Assembly (NCBI GenBank): GCA_045126975.1
Contig: JBGVPL010000039.1
Span: forward strand, 1 to 64,000
Direction: 5' to 3'
Length of the DNA: 64,000 bases
Source of the DNA: Aphodosoma sp045126975
GTDB lineage: Bacteria; Bacteroidota; Bacteroidia; Bacteroidales; Paludibacteraceae
In this document: one piece after another, positions 25,098 through 33,496 of the stretch
How the letters are laid out: each line of letters begins with the position of its first letter
Position numbering within the stretch: the stretch's first letter is position 1
The notes under the pieces: generated by a model
Told to the model about the DNA's origin: nothing
Seen by the model: only the letters and a program-made list of their open reading frames with translations
The model's database searches: none
Position numbers and translations under genes: made by a program

Positions 25098-25733
25098 ATG
25101 AATAACTACAAACTCCAATTCATCACTCACTACAACGACCGCTACTCCTACATCGACTCTGCTCGCATAGCCTTAGAGGGCGGTTGCCGTTGGATTCAAC
25201 TACGCATGAAGGACGCCGAAGACTCTCTGTTAGAGGAAACTGCCATCATCGTGCAAAACATGTGTCGTTCCTACAATGCCACGTTCATCATCGACGACAA
25301 TGTCCTTCTCGCCCGAAAAATCAAAGCCGATGGCGTGCATCTCGGCAAAAACGACATGCCTATAGCCGAAGCTCGCAAAATACTTGGTCCTGACTTTATT
25401 ATAGGTGGTACGATCAACTCTTTTGATGATATTATACACCACTTGCAAGGTGCTACCCCTGACTATTTCGGATGTGGACCATTCCGATTTACATCTACTA
25501 AGAAAAACCTTGCTCCTATCCTCGGCTACGATGGCTACAAACTCATACTCAAGCAAATGCACGACAACAACATCCACATTCCACTTGTCGCTATCGGAGG
25601 CATCTGCAAAAACGACATTCCACAACTACTACAAAATGGTGTCAGTGGCATAGCCCTCAGTAGCAGCATCCTCAATGCACCTAACCCAACACAAGAAATG
25701 ACAGAAATCATAAATATCATTAACCAATACTAA
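25098..25733 (+). CDS. thiE: Thiamine phosphate synthase
   Basis: 211 residues from the ATG at 25098 (MNNYKLQFITHYNDRYSY); the earlier start at 25065 lies in the GC hairpin. TIM-barrel enzyme joining HMP diphosphate to thiazole phosphate. Motifs: IQLRMKDAEDS, FIIDDNVLLARKIKADGVHLG (Mg-binding Asp residues), DYFGCGPFRFTSTKKN (phosphate-binding Thr/Lys) and IPLVAIGGI. The usual GxSxH element reads GGTINSF here, a departure that is worth noting. Twelve nt separate it from thiC. Confidence 0.92.
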   Translation: MNNYKLQFITHYNDRYSYIDSARIALEGGCRWIQLRMKDAEDSLLEETAIIVQNMCRSYNATFIIDDNVLLARKIKADGVHLGKNDMPIAEARKILGPDFIIGGTINSFDDIIHHLQGATPDYFGCGPFRFTSTKKNLAPILGYDGYKLILKQMHDNNIHIPLVAIGGICKNDIPQLLQNGVSGIALSSSILNAPNPTQEMTEIINIINQY

Positions 25734-25744
25734 TAGAAAAAACT

Positions 25745-27328
25745 ATGAAAACTGACCTAAAAATCTCTTATCCAGGCTCACAAAAGGTGTATATAAACGG
25801 AAATATACATCCAAACGTCAAAGTCGGTATGCGTATGGTAACTCAAATGCCTACTGTCTCTATCAAAGACGGCGAACGTATCGAAACACCTAATCCATCT
25901 ATTTACATCTACGACACCTCCGGACCCTATGGCGATAATAGCACTATTATCGACCTCGAAAAAGGTCTACCTCATCTACGCGAGGCATGGATTAAAGAAC
26001 GTAACTCACAAGACACCAACAATGTATCTCAAATGTATTACGCCAAGAAAGGCATCATCACTCCCGAAATGGAGTATGTAGCTATTCGTGAGAATATGAA
26101 CTGTCAATCTCTTGGTATTAAGACACATATCACTCCTGAATTTGTACGCAAAGAGGTTGCTGAAGGCAGAGCTGTCATTCCTGCTAATATCAACCACCCC
26201 GAAGCCGAACCTATGATTATAGGTCGCAATTTCTTAACTAAAATAAATGCAAATATCGGCAATTCAGCAACTACCTCAAGCATCGAAGAAGAGGTCGAGA
26301 AAGCTATCTGGAGTTGCAAATGGGGTGCCGACACTATTATGGACCTATCCACAGGTCCTAATATCCACGAAACTCGAGAGTGGATTCTACGCAATAGTCC
26401 CGTTCCTATCGGCACAGTGCCAATCTATCAGGCTATGGAAAAAGTAAATGGCAAAGCTGAAGACCTTACTTGGGAAATATACCGCGACGTACTCATTGAG
26501 CAATGCCAACAAGGAGTAGATTACTTCACAATCCACTGTGGCATCCGCCTCAAAAACATCATGCTCGCTAACGACCGCCTAACAGGAGTAGTAAGTCGTG
26601 GTGGAAGTATCATTTCAAAATGGTGTCAAACACACCAAAAAGAGAGCTTCCTTTACGAACACTTCGATGATATTTGCGACATAGTTGCTCGCTACGATGT
26701 TGCCCTCTCGCTCGGTGACGGCTTACGTCCGGGTAGTATCTACGATGCCAACGACAAAGCTCAATTTGCCGAATTAGACACTATGGGCGAACTTGTCGAA
26801 CGTGCTTGGGCTAAGAACGTACAAGTCTTCATCGAAGGCCCCGGACACGTTCCTATGCACAAAATCAAAGAAAATATGGAACGCCAAATCGAGAAATGCC
26901 ACAATGCTCCATTCTACACCTTAGGTCCACTCGTCACCGACATTGCTCCTGGTTACGACCACATTACATCAGCTATCGGCGCTGCTCAAATCGGTTGGTA
27001 TGGCACTGCTATGCTCTGCTATGTTACTCCTAAAGAGCATCTTGCCCTTCCCAACAAAGATGATGTCCGCGAGGGTGTCGTTGCCTTTAAGTTAGCTGCT
27101 CACGCCGCCGACCTTGCAAAACAACACCCTGGAGCTATAATCCGCGACAATGCCCTCAGTAAGGCTCGCTACGAATTCCGTTGGAAAGACCAATTCAACC
27201 TTAGCCTCGACCCTGAACGTGCATTAGAATACTACAAATCGTCTAACAACGTAGGTGGCAAATATTGCACTATGTGCGGCCCTAACTTCTGCGCTATGAA
27301 AATCAGCCACACTCTCTGCGATGAATAA
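25745..27328 (+). CDS. thiC: Phosphomethylpyrimidine synthase
   Basis: 527 residues. Radical-SAM enzyme turning aminoimidazole ribotide into HMP phosphate. It has the C-terminal 4Fe-4S motif CTMCGPNFCAM (CxxCxxxxC), the long conserved barrel (YDTSGPYGD, MEYVAIRENMN, GADTIMDLSTGPNIHETREW, EGPGHVPMHKI, GYDHITSAIGAAQ) and a length typical of short ThiC forms without the plant/enteric N-terminal extension. Third gene of the riboswitch-controlled operon. Confidence 0.96.
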   Translation: MKTDLKISYPGSQKVYINGNIHPNVKVGMRMVTQMPTVSIKDGERIETPNPSIYIYDTSGPYGDNSTIIDLEKGLPHLREAWIKERNSQDTNNVSQMYYAKKGIITPEMEYVAIRENMNCQSLGIKTHITPEFVRKEVAEGRAVIPANINHPEAEPMIIGRNFLTKINANIGNSATTSSIEEEVEKAIWSCKWGADTIMDLSTGPNIHETREWILRNSPVPIGTVPIYQAMEKVNGKAEDLTWEIYRDVLIEQCQQGVDYFTIHCGIRLKNIMLANDRLTGVVSRGGSIISKWCQTHQKESFLYEHFDDICDIVARYDVALSLGDGLRPGSIYDANDKAQFAELDTMGELVERAWAKNVQVFIEGPGHVPMHKIKENMERQIEKCHNAPFYTLGPLVTDIAPGYDHITSAIGAAQIGWYGTAMLCYVTPKEHLALPNKDDVREGVVAFKLAAHAADLAKQHPGAIIRDNALSKARYEFRWKDQFNLSLDPERALEYYKSSNNVGGKYCTMCGPNFCAMKISHTLCDE

Positions 27329-27355
27329 TAGCTAAATTAAAGAAATTACATTAGT

Positions 27356-27451
27356 CCTCGGAGAGGGCAAACTATGCTTAACTGCGGGTGACCGAAGGGA
27401 ACCTGCAGAACAAACAAATATACTCTTATCCCGTCCCCAACGGGGGCGAAC
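27356..27451 (+). repeat. Structured repeat, copy 1, between thiC and thi4
   Basis: Begins CCTCGGAGAGGGCAAACTAT and contains the stem CTGCGGGT ... ACCTGCAG. It ends with CGTCCCCAACGGGGGCGAAC, a second stem. A near copy lies at 28866-28960, where the first stem reads CCGCGGGT ... ACCTGCGG, a base-pair-preserving change. The gap (27329-27504) holds nothing else. Confidence 0.7.
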
Positions 27452-27504
27452 TTATAAGTAAACTATTCAAACTAAATACTAACCCAATTTAAAAACTTAC
27501 AACT

Positions 27505-28278
27505 ATGATTGAAAAAAATGTATCTCATGGTATTATCAGTACCTATTTCAGCAAATTAGAACGAAATTTAGACCTCGACGTTGCTATCGTCGGTGGTGGA
27601 CCTTCAGGCATCGTAGCTGCCTATTATCTTGCCAAAGCAGGCTTAAAAGTTGCTCAATTCGACCGCAAACTCTCTCCTGGCGGTGGCATGTGGGGTGGCG
27701 CGATGATGTTCAACCAAATCGTCGTACAAGAAGAAGCTCTACACATTATCAAGGAGTTCGATATAAACTACGAGCAATACAACGACAACCTCTATGTTAT
27801 GGACTCTGTCGAAAGCACTGCCGCTCTACTATACAAAGCAGTGCATGCCGGAGCTACTATCTTCAACTGCTATTCTGTTGAAGATGTTATCTTTAAGGAT
27901 AACGTAGTTAGTGGTGTTGTTGTCAATTGGACTCCTGTATTACGCGAAGGTATGCACGTCGATCCGCTCAACATCATGGCTAAATGCGTAATCGATGGCA
28001 CTGGCCACGATAGTGAAATGTGTTGCACCGTAGCTCGCAAAAATGGCATCCGCCTTGCTACCGACACAGGTGAGGTCATCGGCGAACGCTCTCTCGATGT
28101 TGTCGCTGGCGAAGAGGAAGTTGTCAACGGTACTAAAGAAATCTATCCCGGACTTTATGTCTGCGGTATGGCTGCCTCTGCCGTAAGTGGCACTCCTCGC
28201 ATGGGTCCTATCTTCGGTGGTATGCTTCTCTCAGGCAAAAAAGTGGCTGACCTCATTATCAATGCATTAAAAAAATGA
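27505..28278 (+). CDS. THI4-type thiazole synthase, predicted sulfide-dependent
   Basis: 257 residues. FAD/NAD-type fold with VAIVGGGPSGIVAAYYLAKA and QFDRKLSPGGGMWGGAMMF, ending in GMAASAVSGTPRMGPIFGG. It makes the thiazole half of thiamine from NAD, glycine and sulfur. Yeast THI4 donates its own Cys sulfur from a QCCMDP-like site. Here the site reads EGMHVDP with His at residue 151, as in archaeal enzymes that use free sulfide and turn over repeatedly. No thiG, thiH, thiS or thiF is in the operon, so this enzyme replaces that route. The last four bases overlap the next gene. Confidence 0.9.
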   Translation: MIEKNVSHGIISTYFSKLERNLDLDVAIVGGGPSGIVAAYYLAKAGLKVAQFDRKLSPGGGMWGGAMMFNQIVVQEEALHIIKEFDINYEQYNDNLYVMDSVESTAALLYKAVHAGATIFNCYSVEDVIFKDNVVSGVVVNWTPVLREGMHVDPLNIMAKCVIDGTGHDSEMCCTVARKNGIRLATDTGEVIGERSLDVVAGEEEVVNGTKEIYPGLYVCGMAASAVSGTPRMGPIFGGMLLSGKKVADLIINALKK

Positions 28279-28859
28279 AAATCATTGCTATAACAACGCC
28301 AAATATGATAGATGAAGATGCCTATTTAATCAGCAATCTGCTGAAAATGGGCATCCACTCTGTCCATCTTCGCAAACCTGAGGCCACCATAAACGAATGT
28401 CGTCAGTTATTAACCAAACTGACCGACGCAGAACGAGCCAAAATCATAATTCACGACTATCCCGAATTATACACCGAATTTTCGCTCAAAGGCATTCACA
28501 TCAACAAAAACATTACCTCACTGCCAGATGGCTACAACGGATTCAAAACTCGCTCGTGCCATTCGTTTGAAGAAATCGAAAGGTACAAAACCGAATACGA
28601 CTATCTATTCCTAAGTCCTATTTTCGACAGTATTTCTAAGGTAGGTTACAAATCTGGGTTCACTAAAGAAGAACTACTAAAAGCCTCAACCTCTGGCATA
28701 ATCGACCACAAAATCATAGCTTTAGGTGGCATCACCCTCGATATGATGCCCTATTTCCGAGAACTAAACTTTGGCGGAATCGCAATGATAGGCGGCATCT
28801 ACAACACAAATACTATTAACAACTTAACCCATCTCAATCCTCACCCCTATATTTACTAA
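28275..28859 (+). CDS. TenI/ThiE-like protein
   Basis: 194 residues, starting in the ATGA overlap with thi4. It has the ThiE/TenI barrel pattern: HLRKPEATINECRQLL, AKIIIHDYPELYTEFSLKGI, TRSCHSFEEIE, DYLFLSPIFDSISK and KIIALGGI. It lacks the DDxxLA and GPxFxTxTK phosphate-handling text seen in the thiE product at 25098, so it is unlikely to be a second synthase. TenI proteins act as thiazole tautomerases beside ThiG. With THI4 that step should not be needed, so the role here is open. Last gene of the operon. Confidence 0.85.
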   Translation: MKIIAITTPNMIDEDAYLISNLLKMGIHSVHLRKPEATINECRQLLTKLTDAERAKIIIHDYPELYTEFSLKGIHINKNITSLPDGYNGFKTRSCHSFEEIERYKTEYDYLFLSPIFDSISKVGYKSGFTKEELLKASTSGIIDHKIIALGGITLDMMPYFRELNFGGIAMIGGIYNTNTINNLTHLNPHPYIY

Positions 28860-28865
28860 AAAAGA

Positions 28866-28960
28866 CCTCGGAGAGGGCAAACTATGCTTAACCGCGGGTG
28901 ACCAACGGGAACCTGCGGATAGCAAACAGCCATAATAATACGTCCCCAACGGGGGCGAAC
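28866..28960 (+). repeat. Structured repeat, copy 2, after the thiamine operon
   Basis: Near copy of 27356-27451. The same first 26 bases (CCTCGGAGAGGGCAAACTAT and on) are followed by the stem CCGCGGGT / ACCTGCGG, a variable stretch, then CGTCCCCAACGGGGGCGAAC. It lies seven nt after the last operon gene. Confidence 0.7.
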
Positions 28961-28987
28961 AAAACACAAAAAACTCTCAGAATAACC

Positions 28988-29024
28988 CAAAGGCTGTGTC
29001 AAAACAAAATTGACACAGCCTTTC
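28988..29024 (+). terminator. Terminator of the thiamine operon
   Basis: AAAGGCTGTGTCA ... TGACACAGCCTTT is a 13-bp stem behind copy 2 of the structured repeat. Confidence 0.7.
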
Positions 29025-29621
29025 CCCTACTCCCTTTTCCTTATTCCCTATTCCCTACATTCACCCTACCTTCCTCCCTAAAAAACAGCACAACTTTACA
29101 TCATAAAAAAACTCACACCTGAAAATCAACAACATAAAACAACTTTCTATATTTACTCCCATAATCACTTGCATTCCGCTAAAATTTTTAGTATCTTTGC
29201 AAAACATATAACAATGAACCAAAAGCAAATGTACACACCCAAAAAACATTGTCTATTAGTCAATTTAATAGCATTTACCAAGATATTAATAAACCATCAA
29301 AAACAACTAAAAACAAAGAAATAACAAAAATTCTTTACTAAACCATTACTTTAATTATTTATTTCGATAGATTCATTGATTCCTTTAACAAACTAAAAAA
29401 CAATATATAATACTATTTAAACAACAAAAATAGTAATATAAATTACGTCCATTATATATTACATTTCTTTTATAATGAATCCCTTTCAAAAAAAACAATC
29501 AAAATACATAAAATTTACTTTAATTACTTCACCCAAAATACCGATTTTATTCTTCAAAAATCGCTAATCCATTAAAATTTAAATTCGTATACTTTCAAAA
29601 TCTCAAAAAGAGTAATATAAA
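29025..29621. other. AT-rich gap before the Dnd operon
   Basis: The first 40 nt are heptamer-type text (TTCCTTATTCCCTATTCCCT). A promoter with TTG at 29169-29171 and TATCTTTG at 29192-29199 (20-nt spacer) points right. A 36-codon frame at 29214-29324 starts directly behind it, but nothing supports it as a gene. The remaining 300 nt are extremely AT-rich without a recognisable feature, tRNA or integrase. This gap marks the left edge of the accessory operon. Confidence 0.5.
29168..29199 (+). promoter_or_regulatory. Candidate promoter upstream of the Dnd operon
   Basis: CTTG at 29168-29171, a 20-nt spacer, TATCTTTG at 29192-29199. It would give a leader of over 400 nt before dndC. A weaker TATACTTT nearer to dndC (about 29588) is the alternative. 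Confidence 0.45.
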
Positions 29622-30953
29622 ATGTCGAAACGCATTGAATACATAATAGATGACATCAAGGAGCAATATCTTGAAAAAGATAATAACATACCTTGGATTA
29701 TAGGATTTAGCGGTGGCAAGGACAGTACCGTTGTCCTAACTCTGGTATGGAGGACGTTGCTCGCTATACGAGAGGAGCTGGGGAATAATGCTCTATCTAG
29801 ACAAGTGTATGTCGTGAATAATGACACGCTTGTTGAAAATCCTATTATTACAGATTATATAGTGGAAGTATTAGACTCTATTCGCACTGCTGCTATTGAA
29901 CAAAAACTCCCAATTAATGTACAAATTACTGTTCCAAAATTAGAGGATAGTTTTTGGATTAGTTTCTTAGGAAAGGGTTATCCTGTTCCTAACAACACCT
30001 TCAGATGGTGTACTGATAGATTAAAGATTAAGCCTACCACCCAATTCATTCTTGATAAAGTTGATACTATGGGTGAGGCTATCGTCCTTATTGGTACACG
30101 ATTGACAGAGAGTGCAACCCGAGCGAAGTCTATTCGCCGTCACGAGATTAAAGGAAAGAGACTGACTAAACATCCTCTGAATCCTAATACATACACATAT
30201 CCTCCTATTAAGGATTTATATTTGGAAGAGGTGTGGTATATACTTAACAACGAGCCATCGCCTTGGGGCTATGACAATAAAAAGCTTTTCCAGATTTACG
30301 CAGACGCTACGGCAGATGACTACGAGTGCCCTACTGTAATCACTGATAAAACTCAGCCTTCGTGTGGCCAGAGTCGATTTGGCTGTTGGGTTTGTACTGT
30401 TGTAAAAGAAGACAAATCAATGAAGGCGCTTATCAATAATGGTAATCAGTGGATGGCGCCATTACTCAGATATCGAGATGAGATGGTTGCCAGTCGAAAT
30501 ATATCGGAGAATAGATATGCTACTCGCCGAAATGGTCAGGCGGCGCAAGATGCCGATGGACATAATCAAGGTAACTATACTATTGAATATCGTCGTGATA
30601 TGCTCAAGAAACTTTTGGAGCTTCAGCGTGATATGCAAAAAGTAAAGCCCCACATGGAACTAATTTCAAATCAAGAGTTAGTAGCAATTCAAATTAATTG
30701 GTATCGTGATGGATTCTTTGAACCCAAAGTAACAGATATATACAATGAGGTCTATAAACGCAATATGCCTCTTGAAAATATGCAGTATCAAGAACGCTTA
30801 ATTCTTGAAAAGGTTTGTGCAGAACATCCTGAAGATTATCACTTGATAAATGATTTGGTATCACTTCAAAAAAGCAAGACCATTTTGATGAATAACAATG
30901 GCCTTCAGGGGGATATTGAGAAACGATTAGATAACTACCTCAACCAGCAGTAA
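29622..30953 (+). CDS. dndC: DNA phosphorothioation sulfurtransferase DndC
   Basis: 443 residues. ATP-pyrophosphatase of the PAPS-reductase/PP-loop type with FSGGKDSTVV (PP-loop at residues 30-35), NTFRWCTDRLKIKP (about 127) and a later cysteine group in CGQSRFGCWVCTV (about 247-257) fitting a 4Fe-4S cluster. It activates the DNA backbone or sulfur for replacing a non-bridging phosphate oxygen. TRLTESATRAKSIRRHE is typical of DndC. It opens the operon 3 nt before dndD. No DndA desulfurase is nearby, so a housekeeping IscS would supply the sulfur. Confidence 0.93.
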   Translation: MSKRIEYIIDDIKEQYLEKDNNIPWIIGFSGGKDSTVVLTLVWRTLLAIREELGNNALSRQVYVVNNDTLVENPIITDYIVEVLDSIRTAAIEQKLPINVQITVPKLEDSFWISFLGKGYPVPNNTFRWCTDRLKIKPTTQFILDKVDTMGEAIVLIGTRLTESATRAKSIRRHEIKGKRLTKHPLNPNTYTYPPIKDLYLEEVWYILNNEPSPWGYDNKKLFQIYADATADDYECPTVITDKTQPSCGQSRFGCWVCTVVKEDKSMKALINNGNQWMAPLLRYRDEMVASRNISENRYATRRNGQAAQDADGHNQGNYTIEYRRDMLKKLLELQRDMQKVKPHMELISNQELVAIQINWYRDGFFEPKVTDIYNEVYKRNMPLENMQYQERLILEKVCAEHPEDYHLINDLVSLQKSKTILMNNNGLQGDIEKRLDNYLNQQ

Positions 30954-30956
30954 GCT

Positions 30957-33095
30957 ATGTTTATAGAATCGATAACATTACATAATTACAGAGCATATAA
31001 GGGATGTAACCAAACATCTTTTAAGCCAGATGCAAAGAATATATTCTTAGTAGCAGGCAATAATGGTTTTGGTAAAACAACATTTCTCACATCGCTTGTA
31101 TGGTGCCTATATGGTAAGTTGATGGCTGATGTTGATGAAAAGTTTAGACGAGAAATCAACGATGCCCAAGGTTACAAGAACTACGCTCGTCAAAGTCTGC
31201 ATAAGGAGTTAGCAAATGCAGTTAACTCATATGAGGTTAGTCCAGAAGAGAGACGGCAGATAGTAAAGCATGGCTATTCTTCAGAGAGCGAATATATAAA
31301 AGAAGATGCACAGTATTATGTAGAAATCAGTCTGACAGATGTGTTTATTCCATCTATACCTTGTCGCACTATAACTATTCGTAGAACATACGATTATTTC
31401 CTTGATATCGAGTATGTCAATGTTTTGATTGATGGACAGGTTAACGAGCTAGCGAAAGAGGTTGGCTACGACATCTTTATTAATGACTTTATTCTGTCAA
31501 AAGATATCGCAAAATTCTTCTTCTTTGATGCCGAAAAGATTGTAAACCTCGCAGAGGTGAAATCAATAGAAGAAAAACGTCGTTTAAGCACTGCGTATAG
31601 TGAGGTATTAGGTATCAAGAAATACGAAGATATTAAACGAAATCTTGAGAATCTCCGCCTGAAATTTAGAAAGAGTGCTGGTTCGACTGCAAGTAAAGCC
31701 AAGTTAGACAAACTGCAGTACAGCGTTACCGATATGGAAGCTCAAATCAAGGCAAAAGAAGAAGAGCGAGAGAATATTGACAACCAAATTCAGCAATATA
31801 GAGCAGAGTCTGCACAATTACAAGAGAGATTGATTCGAGAAGGAAATGCTATTAGCGTTGAGGAACTCAAAAAGCAAAAAGAGTTACTCATTGCGTTAAA
31901 AGAGAAAGACGCCAAACTCAAAGGTCAATTACGCGATATGTTAGATATTGCGCCATTTGCTATTTCTGGTAAGTTATTCGCAAACCTGATGGAACAAGTT
32001 GTTGCCGAAAAGAAAGTGAAGACTACTGCGGCCAGCTGTGCGGCTATCAATGCCGCTTTGCAATCCACTCACACTTTGATTTCTGACGGCGTTTCTGAAT
32101 TAAAGCTAACGGAACCTCAAAAGAGAGCGATTGAGTATATTGTTGCGGAGGCTTTCTCTCAAAATATTGTTAATACAAGTGAGGTCCAAATTGATGTAAA
32201 AGTATTGGTTGATTTTAACGATAATGAGGCTAACGAATTCCAGGCATTATACGATAACATAAAGTACTCTTTCAGCACTATTTTCAAGCAACTTGTCAAG
32301 GATATCAAGAACAATGCATTGTTCCTTGCCAAAACACAACGAAAGATTGTAGAGGCAGAATATGACGATGGAAATGCTGATATCAAAGAGGCAAGAATGC
32401 GTAAAGCAGATGTAGATGAATTGTTGGCACAATTGGATATTCAAACTCGACAATTATCAGAGTTGATAGGTACATTGAATAAAGACCTTAAAGTGCTCAA
32501 GAAGCAGTTGTCGGAGGTGGCAAAACATGTGCGTGTTAATAAGTCAGACAAAGAAAAGGATATCATCGCTGAACGACTCATTGCCGAATTAACCACATTC
32601 TTATTTGAACTAAGAGCAAAGCGTAAATTCTCTCTTGAGAAGAAGATTATGGCTGGCATTGATGTGTTGATGCATAAAGCAGATTTTATCCACAATGTAA
32701 GAATAGATCTGAAAGATGATGTCATTGAGATTGAACTGCTTGATAAGGCTGGTGAGATTATTAGTAAGGAAAAGTTATCAAAAGGAGAGCAACAGCTATA
32801 CGCTACGGCTATACTTAATGCGCTTGTTGAAGAGTCTGGCATTGAGTTCCCGGTATTTATTGATAGCCCTCTTCAAAAGTTTGATAGTATTCACTCACGT
32901 AACATTATTACAAAATTCTATCCGAGTGTGTCAAAACAAGTTGTAATCTTCCCATTATTGGGCAAAGAACTGTCAGAAGATGAGTATAATGCATTACTGC
33001 CAAATGTCAATAGAGCGTATGTCATCGAGAATAAAAATGGATGCTCATCATTCAAGAAAGTAGAACCAAGTAGATTATTTGAAACATTGTCATAG
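30957..33095 (+). CDS. dndD: DNA sulfur modification ATPase DndD
   Basis: 712 residues, SMC/Rad50-like. Walker A at the N-terminus (AGNNGFGKTTFL, about residues 33-44), a long coiled-coil middle, the signature LSKGEQQLYATAILNAL (about 605) and Walker B FPVFIDSPLQKFDS near the C-terminus. DndD works with DndC and DndE in DNA phosphorothioation, probably by coupling ATP use to DNA nicking or opening. It sits between dndC and dndE with gaps of 3 and 2 nt, the canonical order. Confidence 0.92.
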   Translation: MFIESITLHNYRAYKGCNQTSFKPDAKNIFLVAGNNGFGKTTFLTSLVWCLYGKLMADVDEKFRREINDAQGYKNYARQSLHKELANAVNSYEVSPEERRQIVKHGYSSESEYIKEDAQYYVEISLTDVFIPSIPCRTITIRRTYDYFLDIEYVNVLIDGQVNELAKEVGYDIFINDFILSKDIAKFFFFDAEKIVNLAEVKSIEEKRRLSTAYSEVLGIKKYEDIKRNLENLRLKFRKSAGSTASKAKLDKLQYSVTDMEAQIKAKEEERENIDNQIQQYRAESAQLQERLIREGNAISVEELKKQKELLIALKEKDAKLKGQLRDMLDIAPFAISGKLFANLMEQVVAEKKVKTTAASCAAINAALQSTHTLISDGVSELKLTEPQKRAIEYIVAEAFSQNIVNTSEVQIDVKVLVDFNDNEANEFQALYDNIKYSFSTIFKQLVKDIKNNALFLAKTQRKIVEAEYDDGNADIKEARMRKADVDELLAQLDIQTRQLSELIGTLNKDLKVLKKQLSEVAKHVRVNKSDKEKDIIAERLIAELTTFLFELRAKRKFSLEKKIMAGIDVLMHKADFIHNVRIDLKDDVIEIELLDKAGEIISKEKLSKGEQQLYATAILNALVEESGIEFPVFIDSPLQKFDSIHSRNIITKFYPSVSKQVVIFPLLGKELSEDEYNALLPNVNRAYVIENKNGCSSFKKVEPSRLFETLS

Positions 33096-33097
33096 CC

Positions 33098-33496
33098 ATG
33101 TTTACATCAATTAAAACATCAAAATCTAACAAATATATCGTTACAGATTTGAGTAGAAAATTCAACTTGGGAGCAGAGAATATAATTGCGAGAATAGCTT
33201 TAACATATTCTCTCTCAAAAGACCGTTTACTATCTTTGACTGATATCTCTGATTCGCAAGGAAAGGAGTACAGCAAGAATGTTTTATTTGGCAGTAATCT
33301 TCCATATTATGTAGGGCTTATTTGTGTTAAATATGGATTATACAAAACAGATAAGGATATTCCTAAATATATCAAGATGCACATTGATGATGGATTACAA
33401 CTGCTGAATAATGAGTTGCGTGATAATCCTAACTTAAATGGCTACGATTATTTAATAGATAAAATCACTAATGGATTGGAGGATATAATATGTTAA
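33098..33496 (+). CDS. dndE: DNA sulfur modification protein DndE
   Basis: 132 residues. Its position directly after dndD, its size and its helical pattern (SRKFNLGAENIIARIALTYS, then KNVLFGSNLPYYVGLICVKY) match DndE. DndE is a small DNA-binding partner that favours nicked DNA. It overlaps the following helicase gene by 7 nt, so the modification and restriction parts are translationally linked. Confidence 0.88.
   Translation: MFTSIKTSKSNKYIVTDLSRKFNLGAENIIARIALTYSLSKDRLLSLTDISDSQGKEYSKNVLFGSNLPYYVGLICVKYGLYKTDKDIPKYIKMHIDDGLQLLNNELRDNPNLNGYDYLIDKITNGLEDIIC

Noticed and set aside
27356..27451. Structured repeat considered as a second TPP riboswitch
   Set aside because: It lacks the CTGAGA and TAATGC core found at 23919-24014; the other copy lies after the operon.
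29214..29324. 36-codon frame behind the promoter upstream of dndC
   Set aside because: Extremely AT-rich, no motif, no clear ribosome-binding site; noted only in the gap entry.
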